Shown here: in pieces, positions 20,017 through 32,857 of the stretch | Numbering within the stretch: the first letter of the stretch is position 1 | How the letters are laid out: each line of letters opens with the position of its first letter | Notes under the pieces: generated by a model | What the model saw: only the letters and a program-made list of their open reading frames with translations | Databases searched by the model: none | Told to the model about the DNA's origin: nothing | Origin: Otis tarda | Lineage: Eukaryota > Chordata > Aves > Otidiformes > Otididae | Assembly: GCA_026413225.1 (NCBI GenBank) | Contig: CM048552.1 | Span: forward strand, 131,391,053-131,455,052 | Reading direction: 5' to 3' | Length of the DNA: 64,000 nt | Program-made: the position numbers and the translations under genes

Positions 20017-23000
20017 TACCGTTTCTTTCTTCTTCTTTGTCCAGCTCCCAGTCTACGTTTCTTTTGCTGGCACTGGTGAGTTGTTTATAGCTGTGGGGGT
20101 CTCCAGTGCCAAACCTGTGCCTCATCTCCTGTCACCCGGTGCCGGAACTCCCCTACGCCGCACCCGACATCTGCAACTCCCGGAGGCTCTGCTATCCCAC
20201 CGAGGCAATATTTCTCCTATTGCATCACTACTGTGCAGTCACAAAACTGCAGTGGTACTGTACAATAATGAGGAAAGTAAAACAAATTAGCCATAGACAC
20301 CTGGTCAGAAGAAAAACAGCTAAAGCAAGTTACAGTGAAGCTGCAGGCGGGTCAGAGCGAGCAAGCTGGACAGGCTTCAGACTTGAGGTCTGGCAAGCCC
20401 AGCACAAAACCCATGGCCAGATGCTGGCACCAGCAATGCCATGTTGCGGGGATGTGCAGGCACAGAGTTCAAATCTTGCTGTTGAAGTGCATTGCTATCT
20501 CAGTATACCAAAGACAGCAGGTGAAAAGGAAATCTATGGAAGAAATTGATTTCCAGCGCATCTTGGAAATGAATTTTTTTAGCACTAGAGAAGTTAGAAG
20601 AAAGTTCTGCAATGTTCTCTGAAGTCTAGATGAAGGGAGGAAGTTTATATCAAACTTATGGAAAGATGTTGAGGATAGATGTTGGAAGGACTTCATTTCT
20701 TTAAGGGCTGGAATTAAGACTGAAATATATGTTCACTAACCTTCCAATTTTTTCATGCAGAAAGCTTCTTCGAAGATTTTTTGCCTGATGCACCACAGCT
20801 ATATTTATTTCTATATTCTAGATACTGTAGGTACAGAAGATGTTAAAAAGACATACCCCATATTTTCATGGCTTTTCTTTTCTCAGGCTTCTTTCACTTG
20901 CGCCGTCAGACTTCTCCCCGAATAATTAGTCTGGTTATTTATGCTGCTCAGTTCACCAAGAATAAAGCTATAATTTCACACAGACCTAAAACTGACTGAG
21001 CTCATAAAATACTTCACACTCTGATCTGTGTGTTGTGGTGGAGGCAGTTCTTCATATTTTTTAACGTATGTCTAAGAGAGGACTTTTACGTCATTAAAAA
21101 TCTTATTTAAATTTAAATTGACAGAAGCAATCCGACAGAGACTCCATTCCTAGCAGACCCTGCTTCTGCCAGTGAGTCTGACAGATTAAATAATAAACAG
21201 AAAGAGGAAAGATGACTGGAGCTGCTTTATTAAAAGAGATCAAATTAGCAGCAGGGCCATCCTGCTGCAACTGTCGCTCACTGAAGAGCCAGTCTGCAGG
21301 ACAGCCTAATGCATCCGTCTGGATGGGGTTCACAGCCTGGCTGTGCTGTGGCACAGAAGGATGCATGGGATTTCTTTGAAGCGAGGTGCCGAATTAGCCA
21401 GGGAGAGCCCAACAGGAGCTCACAGGCTCCCATGGAGATAGCCTGCATTTCGGGTCATCGGGGCACAGAGCCCATTTCTTTCGCTGCTGAAGATGCTCAC
21501 CTTGAGTATGCAGAGGTCTCTAGGTTAGGTGGGGGTGGACTCTATTAATTACTGACATGTTTGGGGTGGGGGATTTTTGCTTCCCATGAAGCTCAGGTGG
21601 GAGAAAGGGAAGGGCTTTCCGGCGTGACTGCTTCAGTGCTCACCTTAGGGCAAGCCCGTCTTCCCCTTCAGTGCAAGCCCTGTTTAAATCCCCACCATAA
21701 ATCACTTCAAACCCAAGCCCCCAGGGCACATCCAACTTCAGACTTTTTTTTTTACCAGAAATACAGGGTGACGTGGATCTCCCTGGAGGCAGGAGCTACG
21801 AGCTAAACCAACCTGAAGTGGTTTAAACCTGGGTAGGTCCCCAGGCAGGGACAGAGCAATGCTCGCTGAAAAGCTGCTGGGGAAAAGGTCCAGCAGTGGT
21901 TGAGCAGCAGGTGTCTGGGAGCTTCAGGACCACGCTACTGCTCTTAAGTATTTAACTTGCATTGTAATCTCGTTTCAAGTCCCCGAGTCTTCGGTGAATG
22001 TAATCCTGAAGCGCAGTAATTCAGTGAATGTTACACATGAATGCTAACACCTTTAAACTTGTTAAAAGTGTTATCTGAAAGGTCAGCATCTTAAATGAGA
22101 ATATTTCAAAAAGATTTTGGTATCAGCGTTCTGTGCAGAAATATCACTTCTAGAAAAAAAACAGGAAAATATTTTTATAATGTTTGACATTTTGATGTTG
22201 AAATAATGGCAAATACTTCTGTTCCCTCATTCTCCTCACCTCCCTTCCCCAGCTTGAAATGTGAATGAAAGGCAGAACTCTTTGCATACATAAAACCAAC
22301 ATTTAAAATCTTCAAATATTTTCTTTTTCTATCACTAACAACAAGCATATGCTAAAACCCTAAAATGGAAATTAACTTTTTTCTAATAAGAAGTGAGGAA
22401 AAGCCTTCCTCCTTCTCCTTCTCCTCCTCTTCCTCTTCTAATTTTGATTTTTTTCACTTACTCCAGGGACAGGAAGGGCAAGGAGTGTGAGACAAATAAA
22501 AAATTAGAGAGGGATTCATAGAATGAAGCAATGACTCTAAATGTCTGTTAATTTTGAAATTTTTCTTAAGTCTAATATATAGAATTTAAAATATTTTATT
22601 TCTTTGAACTCTGGAGTTGTTATAACTTCTACAGAATGAACTGTTTAATGTTTTTGTATATAAGTGTTCACTTCGGGAAACTTACTTTTCTAGAAATGGC
22701 CGAATTTTAGAGTATTCACTTCTCCCAGTATTTTCAGATGAAACAGTGCATATGCTTACCACTGTCTGAATATTGGCCTTTTTGAAAACTGGCTCAAACT
22801 AAACACCTGCAACATTTGAGCGTATTTTTTAATGTCGTATTGACTAAAGATGAAAGCAAGCATTTCAATACAGAATAAACATCTGAGCATGTCTCATGGG
22901 GGCAAAGCACATAACACGTTTTTGACAGAAAGCAGAAGAACATTACAGCCTTCTAGCAATTGTATAATACATTGCTGTAGAAATGACCCTAAATTTTAAC

Positions 23001-26000
23001 ATTTGGAAAACATTTTCTTAGATTGCAATCAACAAGGAGAAACTCATGTGAATATCAAGCCTCACTAAGTTTAGACGTTTATCCTACCTCCCCCAGCTAT
23101 ATGTTTTCTCTTTGCCTATCTCCTTTTTCTTCTCTCTTCGCCGTCTTCCTGCCCTTATCCATTAGATAGCAGAATATCAGAGATAATTTATGGGAAAGTA
23201 AATTTACTGCTGGCTAGTACAAGATGCCCTGGTTTCTTATCGTGGAATTTACAGGCTAATTTAAGTATAGCAGATCTGGGAGATTTGTGGTTACCTGTGT
23301 TATACATATGCTTGTGGAAGGAAAAATAGTCAAAGTAGTAGAGTCTTTCTTTAATGTTCTTTTGTTTGTTGGACAGTTTAATTTTTCACATGAATTATTT
23401 ACTTTCCTTTGGTGGATTTTGAGAGAAACCAGCTCTCATAAAATTTTTAGATGAGCATTTTCCAGCCTGTTGAGGTGAGCATTAAGCTTCCTAGCTTCTT
23501 AAAAATAATCCCCATTATTCATGTTACATACAGGCTAACCACATTTTGTTTGCCCTTTTTATCTTTTACAGATTAACTGAATAATTAAGGAGTCCACTGA
23601 AGTGAATATTGTAGAACAGGAAGGCCAACAAGCCCATCATCAGAGCCACTCAGGACTCTTGGCTTAATGACTAACAAAGAACACTGTCCAAAAAATATTG
23701 TGTTCTACAGAGTGATTTGGTTCTCATGCAAATATGTAATTACAAAAATGACCCAGATTGTTTATCCCAGAGAGCATCTGTTCTGGTTTTCTGGAGTTGT
23801 TTAGTTTGGCAACTTACTACCAAAAGCAATTTGTAGCTGGTATAATGAGCTGACCAGTCTGATAATTAGGCTGGGCATTCTGAACAAAGTATTTTAAAAC
23901 CTTGTTAGAAAGTTTGTACCATATGCACCTTGAATATTCCACCTTAAATATTCAGTCATACAGTTAAATTTTTGAAAGAGAATAAGGAATTAATTTATAA
24001 ATTTATTAATAAATTCTCCTTTTTTGGTTACCTGTTACTCACATTTCAACTCACTGTATAATATCATAATATATACCACAATGGATCTCTGTAAATAAAT
24101 ATGTATGTACCTTATTGACAAGCTGTATTGCTGCTTCTGCACTTCAGGTGTTTTTCTTCTGACTTAAATGTCGTCACATCGAGCTCCTTCTTACTGATTT
24201 CTTTGCTTTGGTTTTTATGAACTCAGTCACTTGGAATAAGAAAACCTGGTAAATCTGAGAAAGACTTTAATATTATTTTGACACATTATCAGTACTTTTC
24301 TTCCAAGCAAAGTCATTCTCTATTCTCTGTGAGATATATAAAACAATAAACAAACCTGCTTACTAAGGATGCTGGCATTTCACACAGTCTTTGGCTGAAC
24401 AACACTGAAATATGATCGTCTCTTTCTAAAATAAGATCGCATTTATTTATCCTACATTAAACAGCATGACCTTTTCAGTACCACTTTACATGTCTCAGAT
24501 TTGCTAAAAAAGACTCCATGGTATGATTAATGAACCATTCCACTTGTGGTAATGGAATCTCCAAAGTCAGTCTGTTGTTGTCCCTCCCCAGATGCCCCAA
24601 AGAAGCCAAAGGGAACTTAGTGTTGATAAATTTGGGAATAATGCAACACAGCATTTCTGTTTTATTATCCTGATATGGTCCCTTCCCCAGAGTCTCCACA
24701 TGTAATTCTCTTTGATATCCTTCTGGGAGGAGACTACCAGAGGAATCAGAAACCAGCAAAACAAACTCTACACTGCTGCCCCAAGCACAGCACATCCGGA
24801 GTACCAGGGATGCATCCACCCAGGGGACAAAAGAAGCTCATTTAGGGTAGTCTCACCCAGGATGGGCTCTCCCACACTGGGGATGTGTTTGCGAGTGGTG
24901 ACGCTGTAGCCCCAGCTGTGCGGATCTGCTCCGCATCCCCTGCTGCTCAGCGTGCTCCTGCAGCTCCAGGGGCTGCTGCTCAGCTACACCCACAGTCTTT
25001 CAAGTGTAACATTAAACCAGAGAGGTTTTGGCCCAGAGAAAGGCAGTGCTGAAAGATTCATTTTCAGCAGAAGCTGGATTTCACCCCCAGCTTCTATCTT
25101 TCCAAAGATGTAATGTTATTTTGCATAGACTTATATAAAATTATTCTGTCATGGCCAGATTCCAATTTGGAGATGTCCAGTTTTCACCAGTTAAATGTAC
25201 AAGGAACTTCAGGATTATTTGTGATGAAAAGTTATTAATTTTTTTTTTTGCTACTGTTCAGTATGTGCCTATCTAGATATTTTCGCCCTTTGCAAATGAA
25301 TTCTCTATTCTCATATCACAGAGGGCTCTCATTGCTAGGTAACACACAACACACCTGTGTTCTCTTATCTCCTCTCGCTGCTTCCTATTTAAACTCGCAT
25401 TTCATTCCCAAAGTGCAGGCACATTGTCTGCCAGCTTCAAATAACCATTTTCTCTCCTTCCTATCTGACTCAATTTGCACAATTTAATTTTGGTTAACCT
25501 CTCATCTTCAGAACTTGAAAGACATGAATGTGCAACACCTGGCACAGATTCTTGCATGGAAGCACAGGACAGGGAGGGATAGCAACTCTCTTGCAATGGG
25601 AATGAGCAGAGGTTATGGCCCCGATCTGGAAAAACACTGAAACATCTACTTGTTGTAAATCATGAGAAATATTTGAATATATAACTTTGAGCACGTGCAC
25701 AGCTGTACTGCTGGATTGCTGCCACCGTTTTTAAGAATAGACTGCATGCTTCATGTTCTGATACTTACTCATAATGTAAGACACTGGTACTTCATCTCAC
25801 AGTGTTTTTTTCTGTGTGTAACCCAAGAGGTAATTCAGGAGCTCTAGGCATATTTGCAATTTGTTTCCCTGTCACTGAGTGCTATGCAGAAAGAATGCAT
25901 TCTCTCAAACATCACACACAGTTTCCATTTCTTAAACGTCCATAGGTATTCTGTCTCAGAAGTAAAAATAATATCAGATCTTTGCAAGAAACAAGAACTA

Positions 26001-28849
26001 GCACTTTTAAGGAAGTTTTGTGTTCTAGAATTTTTTAGATGTGGCCTTGCACTATTTCTGTACACTCTTATAAAGAAAAAAAAATGTAAAGGCTAGCTTT
26101 TAATCTACCTATCCTGAAACTAGAGCTTGACAATCTGTATTTTTAACTCAGGAAAATGTGAAAAACAAACTGCTTGATAAACACTTTTATTCTTTGCTAA
26201 AACAGCAAGCAAACCTCTGCAGTCTATGGCTTTTACATACTGGTACAGAACGTTCTGTTCACCCACTCATTAAAGAAAAATAAAGCACTCTATGAAATAG
26301 TGGAAAATAATTTTCCAGAAGAATATGTAGGCTTTTCTTTGAAGTATGAAGAGGTAGCTGTGATGACCAGACAGAATTACCTTTGCTTGGTCAAATATTT
26401 AACAACAAGGTACAGAGGAATCAGAAGGACAGAGTATTTAAAATCAGTGGGAGGAAGATTAGTGGTGATCTGCCAAAGATTAACAGGACACATTTTTCAG
26501 TAGTTTGTTTGCTAGTCTGGACACAGGGAACATCTCTGATTCTTCAGACACACATGTGCAGTACTGTGCAAATGTGTGTGTCAGAGCTTACTCAGGGAAT
26601 CTCTGGAAGAGATGTATCCTCTTATGAGGGTGTCCTTTTTGAAACACTTAACACGTACAGTTTCAGCTATGGAAAACAAAGAAAACTACAATTGAAGTGT
26701 TAAAGTCAGAAACATCACTCTTTAGGGTCCCATTCATCAAAACTGTGCGCTCTGCGTGCATCTGTTATTTATTTATTCAGTCAGAAATGTTATATGCTGA
26801 TTATTCTATGTAAATACAATGAGTATGATTTTGTTCAGTGCAGAGCATGATATGGGTCTAATGGGGCATATTATCAAGGTAATGTCTACAAGATACCAGG
26901 AAACCAAAGGACATGAACAAAATGACAGACAACCCCAGTTCCACACAGATGCATTTTTATCTCAGCAGGTGTAAGGTACAAAAGGATCCATTTATGTAAT
27001 TGCTCCGCATATAGAAAATTATATTACCAGACTAAGCCAACATTTCCACAGCGTCTAATATGTCTCTTTAACATTACAAAATACTATCTTTCAATCCCTG
27101 TCCTGCAATTTTACTGCATTTTAATCAAGGCTCCAAAAGCTATTGGCTGAATATAGGCTCTGGCTTCATGTGTGAATCAAGTTTGTAAGATCTCAGCTTG
27201 AGATCTAATTCTAATTTCTAATTCTCTAATTTCTAAAAGAAATCTAATTATTTTCTTTACCAGCAGACCATTCTCTGATGGCCTGCAGGTTTTCTTAGTC
27301 CTTCTGATGGCACAGAGGGTGGATGGGTAGCCCCTTAGACTCCTTTTGTGGTCATCAGGGAAATAAATGGTCCTTTGGAGAGTCACTTTTCCTCTGAAAA
27401 TAGCATTTTGAGACAGATGAGTTAAATTGCCCTCCAAACATCCCTCTTTCTTCATTGACTGCAGAGACAGGCTTGGGCTCGGTGTCCGGCTGACACAGCC
27501 AGCCAGCATTGGATGAGGTGGATCCCGTCCCACAGGTAAATATAAGGTGCTTTGCAGCCAGAAGACTCCGAGGCATCGGCAGCCTTGTGGCTGCCCCAGT
27601 ACCCAGTCTTCTACCACCAGAGACAAAGGGATGCTGTGTATTTGGTGACTACAGGCCCTTGGAACAATAGACCAAGCAATAAAATGCTAATCTTCAGGTG
27701 TTTTTTAACTGCAAGTAATTAAGAACAACAACGATAATGCAGGAATCAGTAAAAAGGTAAAATTGAGTTTCTCGCCAGTTCTGGTCAGCATGAATCTCAA
27801 GACATTTTAAATAGTCAGGTATTTGAAATACCATGCACTTCACATGCAATTCATGGCAAATGCAATTAAGCTAAGTTTTCTGGACTAATTTCAGAGCATG
27901 TAATTACTTCTACTCTACCTAACAAAGTTTCCCTAGCAGGATATAGTACTTTATGCTTCCTCACGCATGTTATTGCAGCGGACAAACAATTGCACTAAAT
28001 TGCTCCTGGGCCTGTGTGCACCCCACGGCACCACTCTTCCTCGATTTGGGGTCCTGGAGGACTTTGCAGATTCTGCTGCAGCCTGGCTGGTCCAGAGGAC
28101 AGCCCAATGGCTGGGTCTGCCCTCCACCTGCAGAAAGACACTGCCTAGGCATCTTTTACAGCTGGAGACCACTGCATTGTGCACGTTATCTGACTTTGAT
28201 GCAATGTTGTGAAGATGAGCCGGTGGCTGCTAAAAAAATATTGGGAGGGCCTGATCCTACACCTGCTGATACTGGTGGGGGTCTGCATCAGAACGAAGAT
28301 GGAGTGCAAGGATCTGGTGTAGTCGAAGGAAGGATTTCCTCCATTTAAAGTCTCTTTGCAGTAATGCGTTTTTATAAGACTTTGCTCATTTGTTGAGTAT
28401 GCTCACCTCATTCTACTGTCCGTCACACTGGCCCAGCTGCACTGGAAAACAAGATGGTCTTTAAAAGAAATGTTACATGGAGTAAGGTACTAATTTTTAG
28501 CTGCGTGTTCATACACTTCCACAACAAAGCACTGTATCCCCCTCAGTCCTGGATCTCACCTGCCTGCCTGGACTGTCTTGCTCAAGTCTGATGTGTACAG
28601 GCATTAGAATAGGGTCTTGAGAAAATTTTTGTGTTCTAAATACCTTGAGTACCTGAATAACTGTGTTTGTCTGAACAGTACTGTGTTAAATGGAGTTATT
28701 CCAGTTTTTCATCAATATTTTACATACAGTGTGATGCACGACATTTGTTTTCCCGTATAAAAGTATCATTTTCATGATGTTGCCCTTCTGTCTGTGTCAT
28801 TCTCTATTGTCTTATTAGGGTGCTTCCTATGGTAAAACCAGTTTATAGG
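20017..28849. other. Long single-copy AT-rich stretch, no gene recognised
   Basis: No CR1, LTR, RNA gene or supported exon was recognised in nearly 9 kb. The parts 22.0-24.4 kb and 25.8-27.1 kb are particularly AT-rich. A pyrimidine tract of CTT/CCT steps lies at 22404-22439. A GC-richer patch at 24.5-25.0 kb gives overlapping frames on both strands without family character, as do patches near 27.3-27.6 and 27.95-28.3 kb. This is the kind of region where conserved non-coding elements would sit, but conservation cannot be judged from one sequence. Confidence 0.5.
22404..22439 (+). repeat. Polypyrimidine CTT/CCT tract
   Basis: About 36 bases contain only C and T (CCTTCCTCCTTCTCCTTCTC and onward). 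It is a homopurine/homopyrimidine stretch capable in principle of triplex structure. Confidence 0.7.
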
Positions 28850-29057
28850 GCTATGAGGGTGGTGGAACACTGGAACAGGTTGCCCAGAGAAGCTGTGGAT
28901 GCCCCATCCCTGGAAGAGTTCAAGGCCAGGTTGGAGGGGGCTTTGAGTGACCTGGTCTAGTGGAAGGTGTCCCTGCCCAAGGCAGGGGGCTTGGAACTAG
29001 GTGATCTTTAAGGTCCTTTCCAACCCAAAGCATTCTATGATTTCCATGATTTCTATG
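28850..29057 (+). mobile_element. CR1 LINE, 3'-end fragment, sense
   Basis: This is the only CR1 in plus orientation. It reads GGAACAGGTTGCCCAGAGAA, GCCCCATCCCTGGAAGAG, GGTCTAGTGGAAGGTGTCCC and GATCTTTAAGGTCC. It ends with decayed octamer repeats (ATTCTATGATTTCCATGATTTCTATG), the CR1 3' terminus. About 210 bp survive. The region is mostly 3' UTR with the last codons of ORF2, so short minus-strand frames over it are shadows. Confidence 0.93.
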
Positions 29058-29738
29058 CCTAGTGACTGGGTACATGCTCCATATTTGGAATTTGTCTCCT
29101 AGCATAGCACACATGATTTATAATCTGAAATGAATCTTCACTATATTAATGAGTACTGTGTGGTTGTATGGATATTTACTTTGGTGTTAGCATAAATTCA
29201 GAATAGGATGGACATACGGTCACCACGCAAGCAAGAAGCACAACATCTTGGTAAGGAGCTTCCCTGAAATTGCTCAGACCTAGTAGCTTAGATGAGAGCT
29301 GTGCAGAATCCATGCCTTGCGCTCAGCTCCATGAGGACTTGTTTTTCCAATCTGGAGACCAAAAAGCAGCAGTGAGCCAGAAGATATGCCCTGGAGAAAG
29401 TGGGGCAGGGAGGAAATTACCAGTGGATAGCTTGGCTGCCATGGGCTAGTGGAAAGGCAATGTGTGTAGCCCTCGTGCCCTGACTTGTTTCCTTGAAGCG
29501 GGGAAGGGAGAAGTTGAAGTTACTGAGGGACTTCAGGAGGATAATAAGCATAGGCCAGGCTGTATGGATATATCTGTTCACGGTAATAAACTTATTTCTA
29601 ACCAACAAACCATAAGCAGACATTCAGATAATTCAGTATTACAACAGGCACTGATATATGAAAGAGTAAGTGGATGGCACTTAGAGAACACCATGGAAAC
29701 ATCAACTTCTCACTTGGAAGAGGCTCATGCTGGAGGCT
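29058..29738. other. Spacer between CR1 and a solo LTR
   Basis: There is no recognisable repeat or supported exon. The last five bases (AGGCT) form the left target duplication of the LTR that follows. Confidence 0.5.
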
Positions 29739-30054
29739 TGTCCTGGTTCTGGCTAGGATAGAGTTAATATTCACCTGAGCTGGGTGGAGAACTGAAGCTG
29801 GTAGCCCCTATGGCTGGGATAATTAACTAATTAGCTAACAGCTGGGGTTAATTTACCCAAATTAGCTGAAGGGCTATTCCATCCCATCTGACATCATGCT
29901 CAGTATATAAGTGAGGAGGGTGCTGAAGGGAGCCTCCTGCTACTTAGAAGAAACTAGGATCCAACTCCTATGCAGAGGTTGTGGCATACAGGGTAGTCTT
30001 AAAAGCTGGTATTTTTTGTTTGAAGTGTGGTGAAATAGAACTGGAGAAAAGTCA
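29739..30054 (+). mobile_element. Short solo LTR, 316 bp, sense
   Basis: The element opens TGTCCTGGTTCTGGCTAGG and ends AAAAGTCA. The 5-bp direct repeat AGGCT flanks it exactly (29734-29738 and 30055-30059). Its first ~220 bases are closely similar to the reverse complement of 51391-51624, including ATAGAGTTAATATTCACC and TGCTCAGTATATAAGTG (TATA near 29903). After about 29958 the similarity ends: the remaining ~95 bases do not match the R-U5 part of the 51165 LTR, and no canonical AATAAA is visible. It is either a variant with another 3' part or an internally rearranged copy. Confidence 0.75.
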
Positions 30055-30059
30055 AGGCT

Positions 30060-31361
30060 ATTTTGGGGAAAATACTGACTTAGATGCTGTTTTCTCTTTA
30101 GGTGGCTTGTGTGTGTTAGGCATCTTTGAGTATTGCTTATTGACTCTCTAATAGAGATGCTGGGATGTTACATCTGTTATGACTGGAGGAAATTCTAGTC
30201 ACATAGACTGAAACCTTTATTCTTGAGAAACCTTTATTCACAAGATGGAAGATAAAAATAGTTGAAAATTAAAATAGTTGACAATAAAGCCAACTGAAGA
30301 CTAGAAATCAGTCATCATGTTCCCATAGCATGTGGTGGTGAAGTCCAGTCTCTTTGATTTTTCAAATTTATCGAGAAAAGTGTTCAGATTCATGCTGACA
30401 AGTTGATGACAATTCCCATATACCACAAAGCACCAAAAATTGATGCTTTCATAATATTTTGCACTCTTAAGAAACCAAAATAGAGTTGTCCAACACAGGA
30501 AAAAAAAAATTTGCTACCTTTTGAAAGCAATAAATAACTGTTTGCATAAATATTATTTCTATAGACAAAATTCTACCTTCTATTTTAGCAAGGTAGCCCA
30601 TCTCGTAGTTGAATTCCTGTTAATGTTATTTGGCTGAATCAATGCAAAATGTCATTTGCAGCTGGAGATTTCTGGGTGCTGGATTGTTCTTACCTTCTTT
30701 CCCCTTTTTGCAGCGCAAGCTGGTAAGGACTCTTCTTGGAGAAGCTCTGTTGCAAGAAGCACAGGTAGCGCAGGGAGTTTCTCATTTATGCCCATCTACT
30801 TTCACAGTAGCTGGGGTGCCTGTCAAAAAATCACCATGTAAACCTCATGCGTTTGGAAGAAAAAGGAGTTTGTGATGGTTGGGGCATGACTTTCCACTAC
30901 TGCTGTCTGCGGCTTCTTCCTGTGTGACAGGGATGCCACTCACCTTCTCTGGAGTACTGCTCCCCAGCTGCTGGCTGATGATGATCATTCCCTACTCTGA
31001 AAGGGTACTGTGAAACAATCACATTTCCAAGAAAATGTCAGTCTGTGCAAGCTTGTCAATAAATTATTGTTGAATATTAATATAATATAAAAGGAGTGAG
31101 AAAGGAAGATCATTGTTTCAATTTTATCCTGTCCTATGCTGTCTCTGTCTGAGATTGCTTCTAGCACACCTGCAAAACTCAGAAAAACATTTGAGCTATA
31201 CCCTCTGGAACGGATGCTTTTGGGCAGAAAAGCCAGTGAAAAACAGCTGTACTCAGAGTTGACATCCTAAAAATATTCAAAGTATCCTGTGTTCTCATCA
31301 AAACTACAGGAACCCCTTAGGAAATGACAACATGCTGTAGTGCTTAGGGATGATGGTGATC
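30060..31361. other. Single-copy DNA with one exon-like segment
   Basis: No repeat is recognised. The exon candidate at 30714-30764 is listed separately. Confidence 0.45.
30714..30764 (+). other. Candidate 51-nt symmetric exon (unrecognised)
   Basis: A very strong acceptor (CTTTCCCCTTTTTGCAG) precedes CGCAAGCTG. The frame RKLVRTLLGEALLQEAQ ends exactly at CAG/GTAGCG, giving a 17-codon phase-0 exon. A stronger donor (CTG/GTAAGG) lies only 9 nt into the segment and would give a 9-nt microexon. Without the downstream donor the frame stays open to a TGA at 30875. No family is recognised. The strength of the acceptor is the main argument. Confidence 0.22.
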
Positions 31362-31447
31362 ATATATATGTATGTATATATACATATTAAAAAATCTAGT
31401 GATTATATAGATACAGAGACATATAGACATAGAGATACAGAGATACA
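31362..31447 (+). repeat. TATATG run followed by a degenerate GATA/GACA repeat
   Basis: The part 31362-31388 is an alternating TATATATGTATGTATATATA tract. The part 31408-31447 is built of 8-base steps such as GATACAGA, GACATATA, GACATAGA, GATACAGA and GATACA. It is a short, decayed simple repeat of the GATA/GACA type. Confidence 0.65.
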
Positions 31448-32140
31448 ATCTGATGCCGCTAAACCTGTTAAAATGACAAAAGAGCAATTGGCTGAAGCTG
31501 AGCCCAGACAAGATTCAGGTGATGCTGGTCAGAAACAGATGTCTTTAAAGACCAAAGCTTTCTTTCCAGTTTCTGCTAAGGGAGTTGGACCCTCGCTTGG
31601 CCAACTGGTGCAGGGCTCTGGGTTCTGGATCCCCTCAGAGTGGGTGATAAGGTTGAACGAGTTTGCAAAAATGCCTTCTTGAATCTCCTCTTTGCTGCTA
31701 ATCTTGACAAGGGCTTGGCCATGGCATTTGTCTCCTCAGTGCTGGCACACAGTAACTTGCTGAAGCCAAAATCGACCCACGGGCTGCCTCCAGCTGGGAG
31801 CCTGACTGGCCACTCTCCTCGTGCCATGGCTGCTCTGAGTTCCCCAACCTGGCTCCAGTCTCGGCCGGCATCCAGCACCAGGAAGATGCCTTGGCTTCAG
31901 TTTTCAAATCCGTTAATGACTGTATCAATCCCCAGCTATGCCAAAATTTGTGACAGCAGCTCTGACCCTGGGGGATAGTGGGAATGAGAGGGCCAGAGAG
32001 ATAGTGTGGGAAAAGTCCCAGTCTTGTGGAAGACCATTTGCCCCTGGAGAAACACCTCAGCACTGGGAGCGAAGCCTGACGCTAGGAAGCTGTCCTTCAA
32101 AGGAAAGCCTCTGCTCCAGTTGTGGTACTAACAAATAAAA
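31448..32140. other. GC-richer block with overlapping open frames, origin unclear
   Basis: About 700 bases stand out from their AT-rich surroundings. Frames of 100-120 codons overlap on both strands (31350-31682 and 31640-31978 plus; 31576-31878 and 31698-32063 minus). The plus frame includes MTKEQLAEAEPRQDSGDAGQ, which reads like real protein, and then shifts frame near 31640-31680. An AATAAA sits at 32134-32139. It may be an old retrocopy with a frameshift, an exon-bearing segment or simply GC-rich DNA. There is no poly(A) tail and no identified parent. Confidence 0.25.
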
Positions 32141-32857
32141 TGGCCCATTTAGTCCTCAGCTCCTTTCACTCCTCCCAGGATGAAAGAGCGTGAAGTCACC
32201 AGTCAAAGTAGCTTTCTCAGGCAGAGATCTGGCTTTAAAACACACGAGACTCCCTGAAGTCCGCTAGGGAATTTGCTGTTGCTATTGATTTTGCATGGAG
32301 CACTTTCATATGTCACAGCCGCGAGTGACAGAAGAAAGCTCTAAGAGAGGGGAAATTCATAGCTTTCTTTAAAGGACAATAAAGTGAAAAGGACCCATTT
32401 ACAGATAGTTGAATAAACATCAGCTAAATAGGATCAACTTTCCTTAGGCCTGACAGAGACAGGGTTCATTTTCAACAGCCATAAGCACTGAGTGTTAACA
32501 GCAGCATCTCGAGGGATAACCCACTATGTTACCTACACAGATCCACACCTCCCTCCTCCCACGAGAATATTGGGGAACACCTGATAATGTTAGCTGTGGC
32601 ATTTTATAAATATCGTTCAGAAATTGTGTTGAAAACCCCCCACCCTTTCCAAGGAAATGTCTAAGCTATCAATTTGCTGGGCTGAACACGGAAGGCAATC
32701 CTGTGAGGAGCAGCTCAGAGTGACGGTCGGTGGGTCTGCTGTTTCCATCACTGACACAGCGCTGTGTAGCTGGGGTCTGGAATTGTTCCCAGAGCCAACG
32801 CCGAGATAAATATTCAGCATTTCCCCTCACTCCACATGTCTCTCTCCTCTTTTACAG
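32141..32857. other. Single-copy spacer, nothing recognised
   Basis: There is no repeat, RNA gene or supported exon. It leads into the acceptor of the next exon candidate. Confidence 0.45.

Noticed and set aside
24475..24819. 114-codon minus-strand frame
   Set aside because: Composition is unremarkable with a competing frame on the other strand. No family recognised and no splice or promoter support.
27177..27626. 149-codon minus-strand frame
   Set aside because: No domain or motif was recognised and no splice sites fit. The C-terminal repetitive Ile/Arg/Glu part comes from an AATTCTAATTTCTAATTCTC simple stretch.
28920..29114. 64-codon minus-strand frame
   Set aside because: It is a shadow over the CR1 3' end at 28850-29057.
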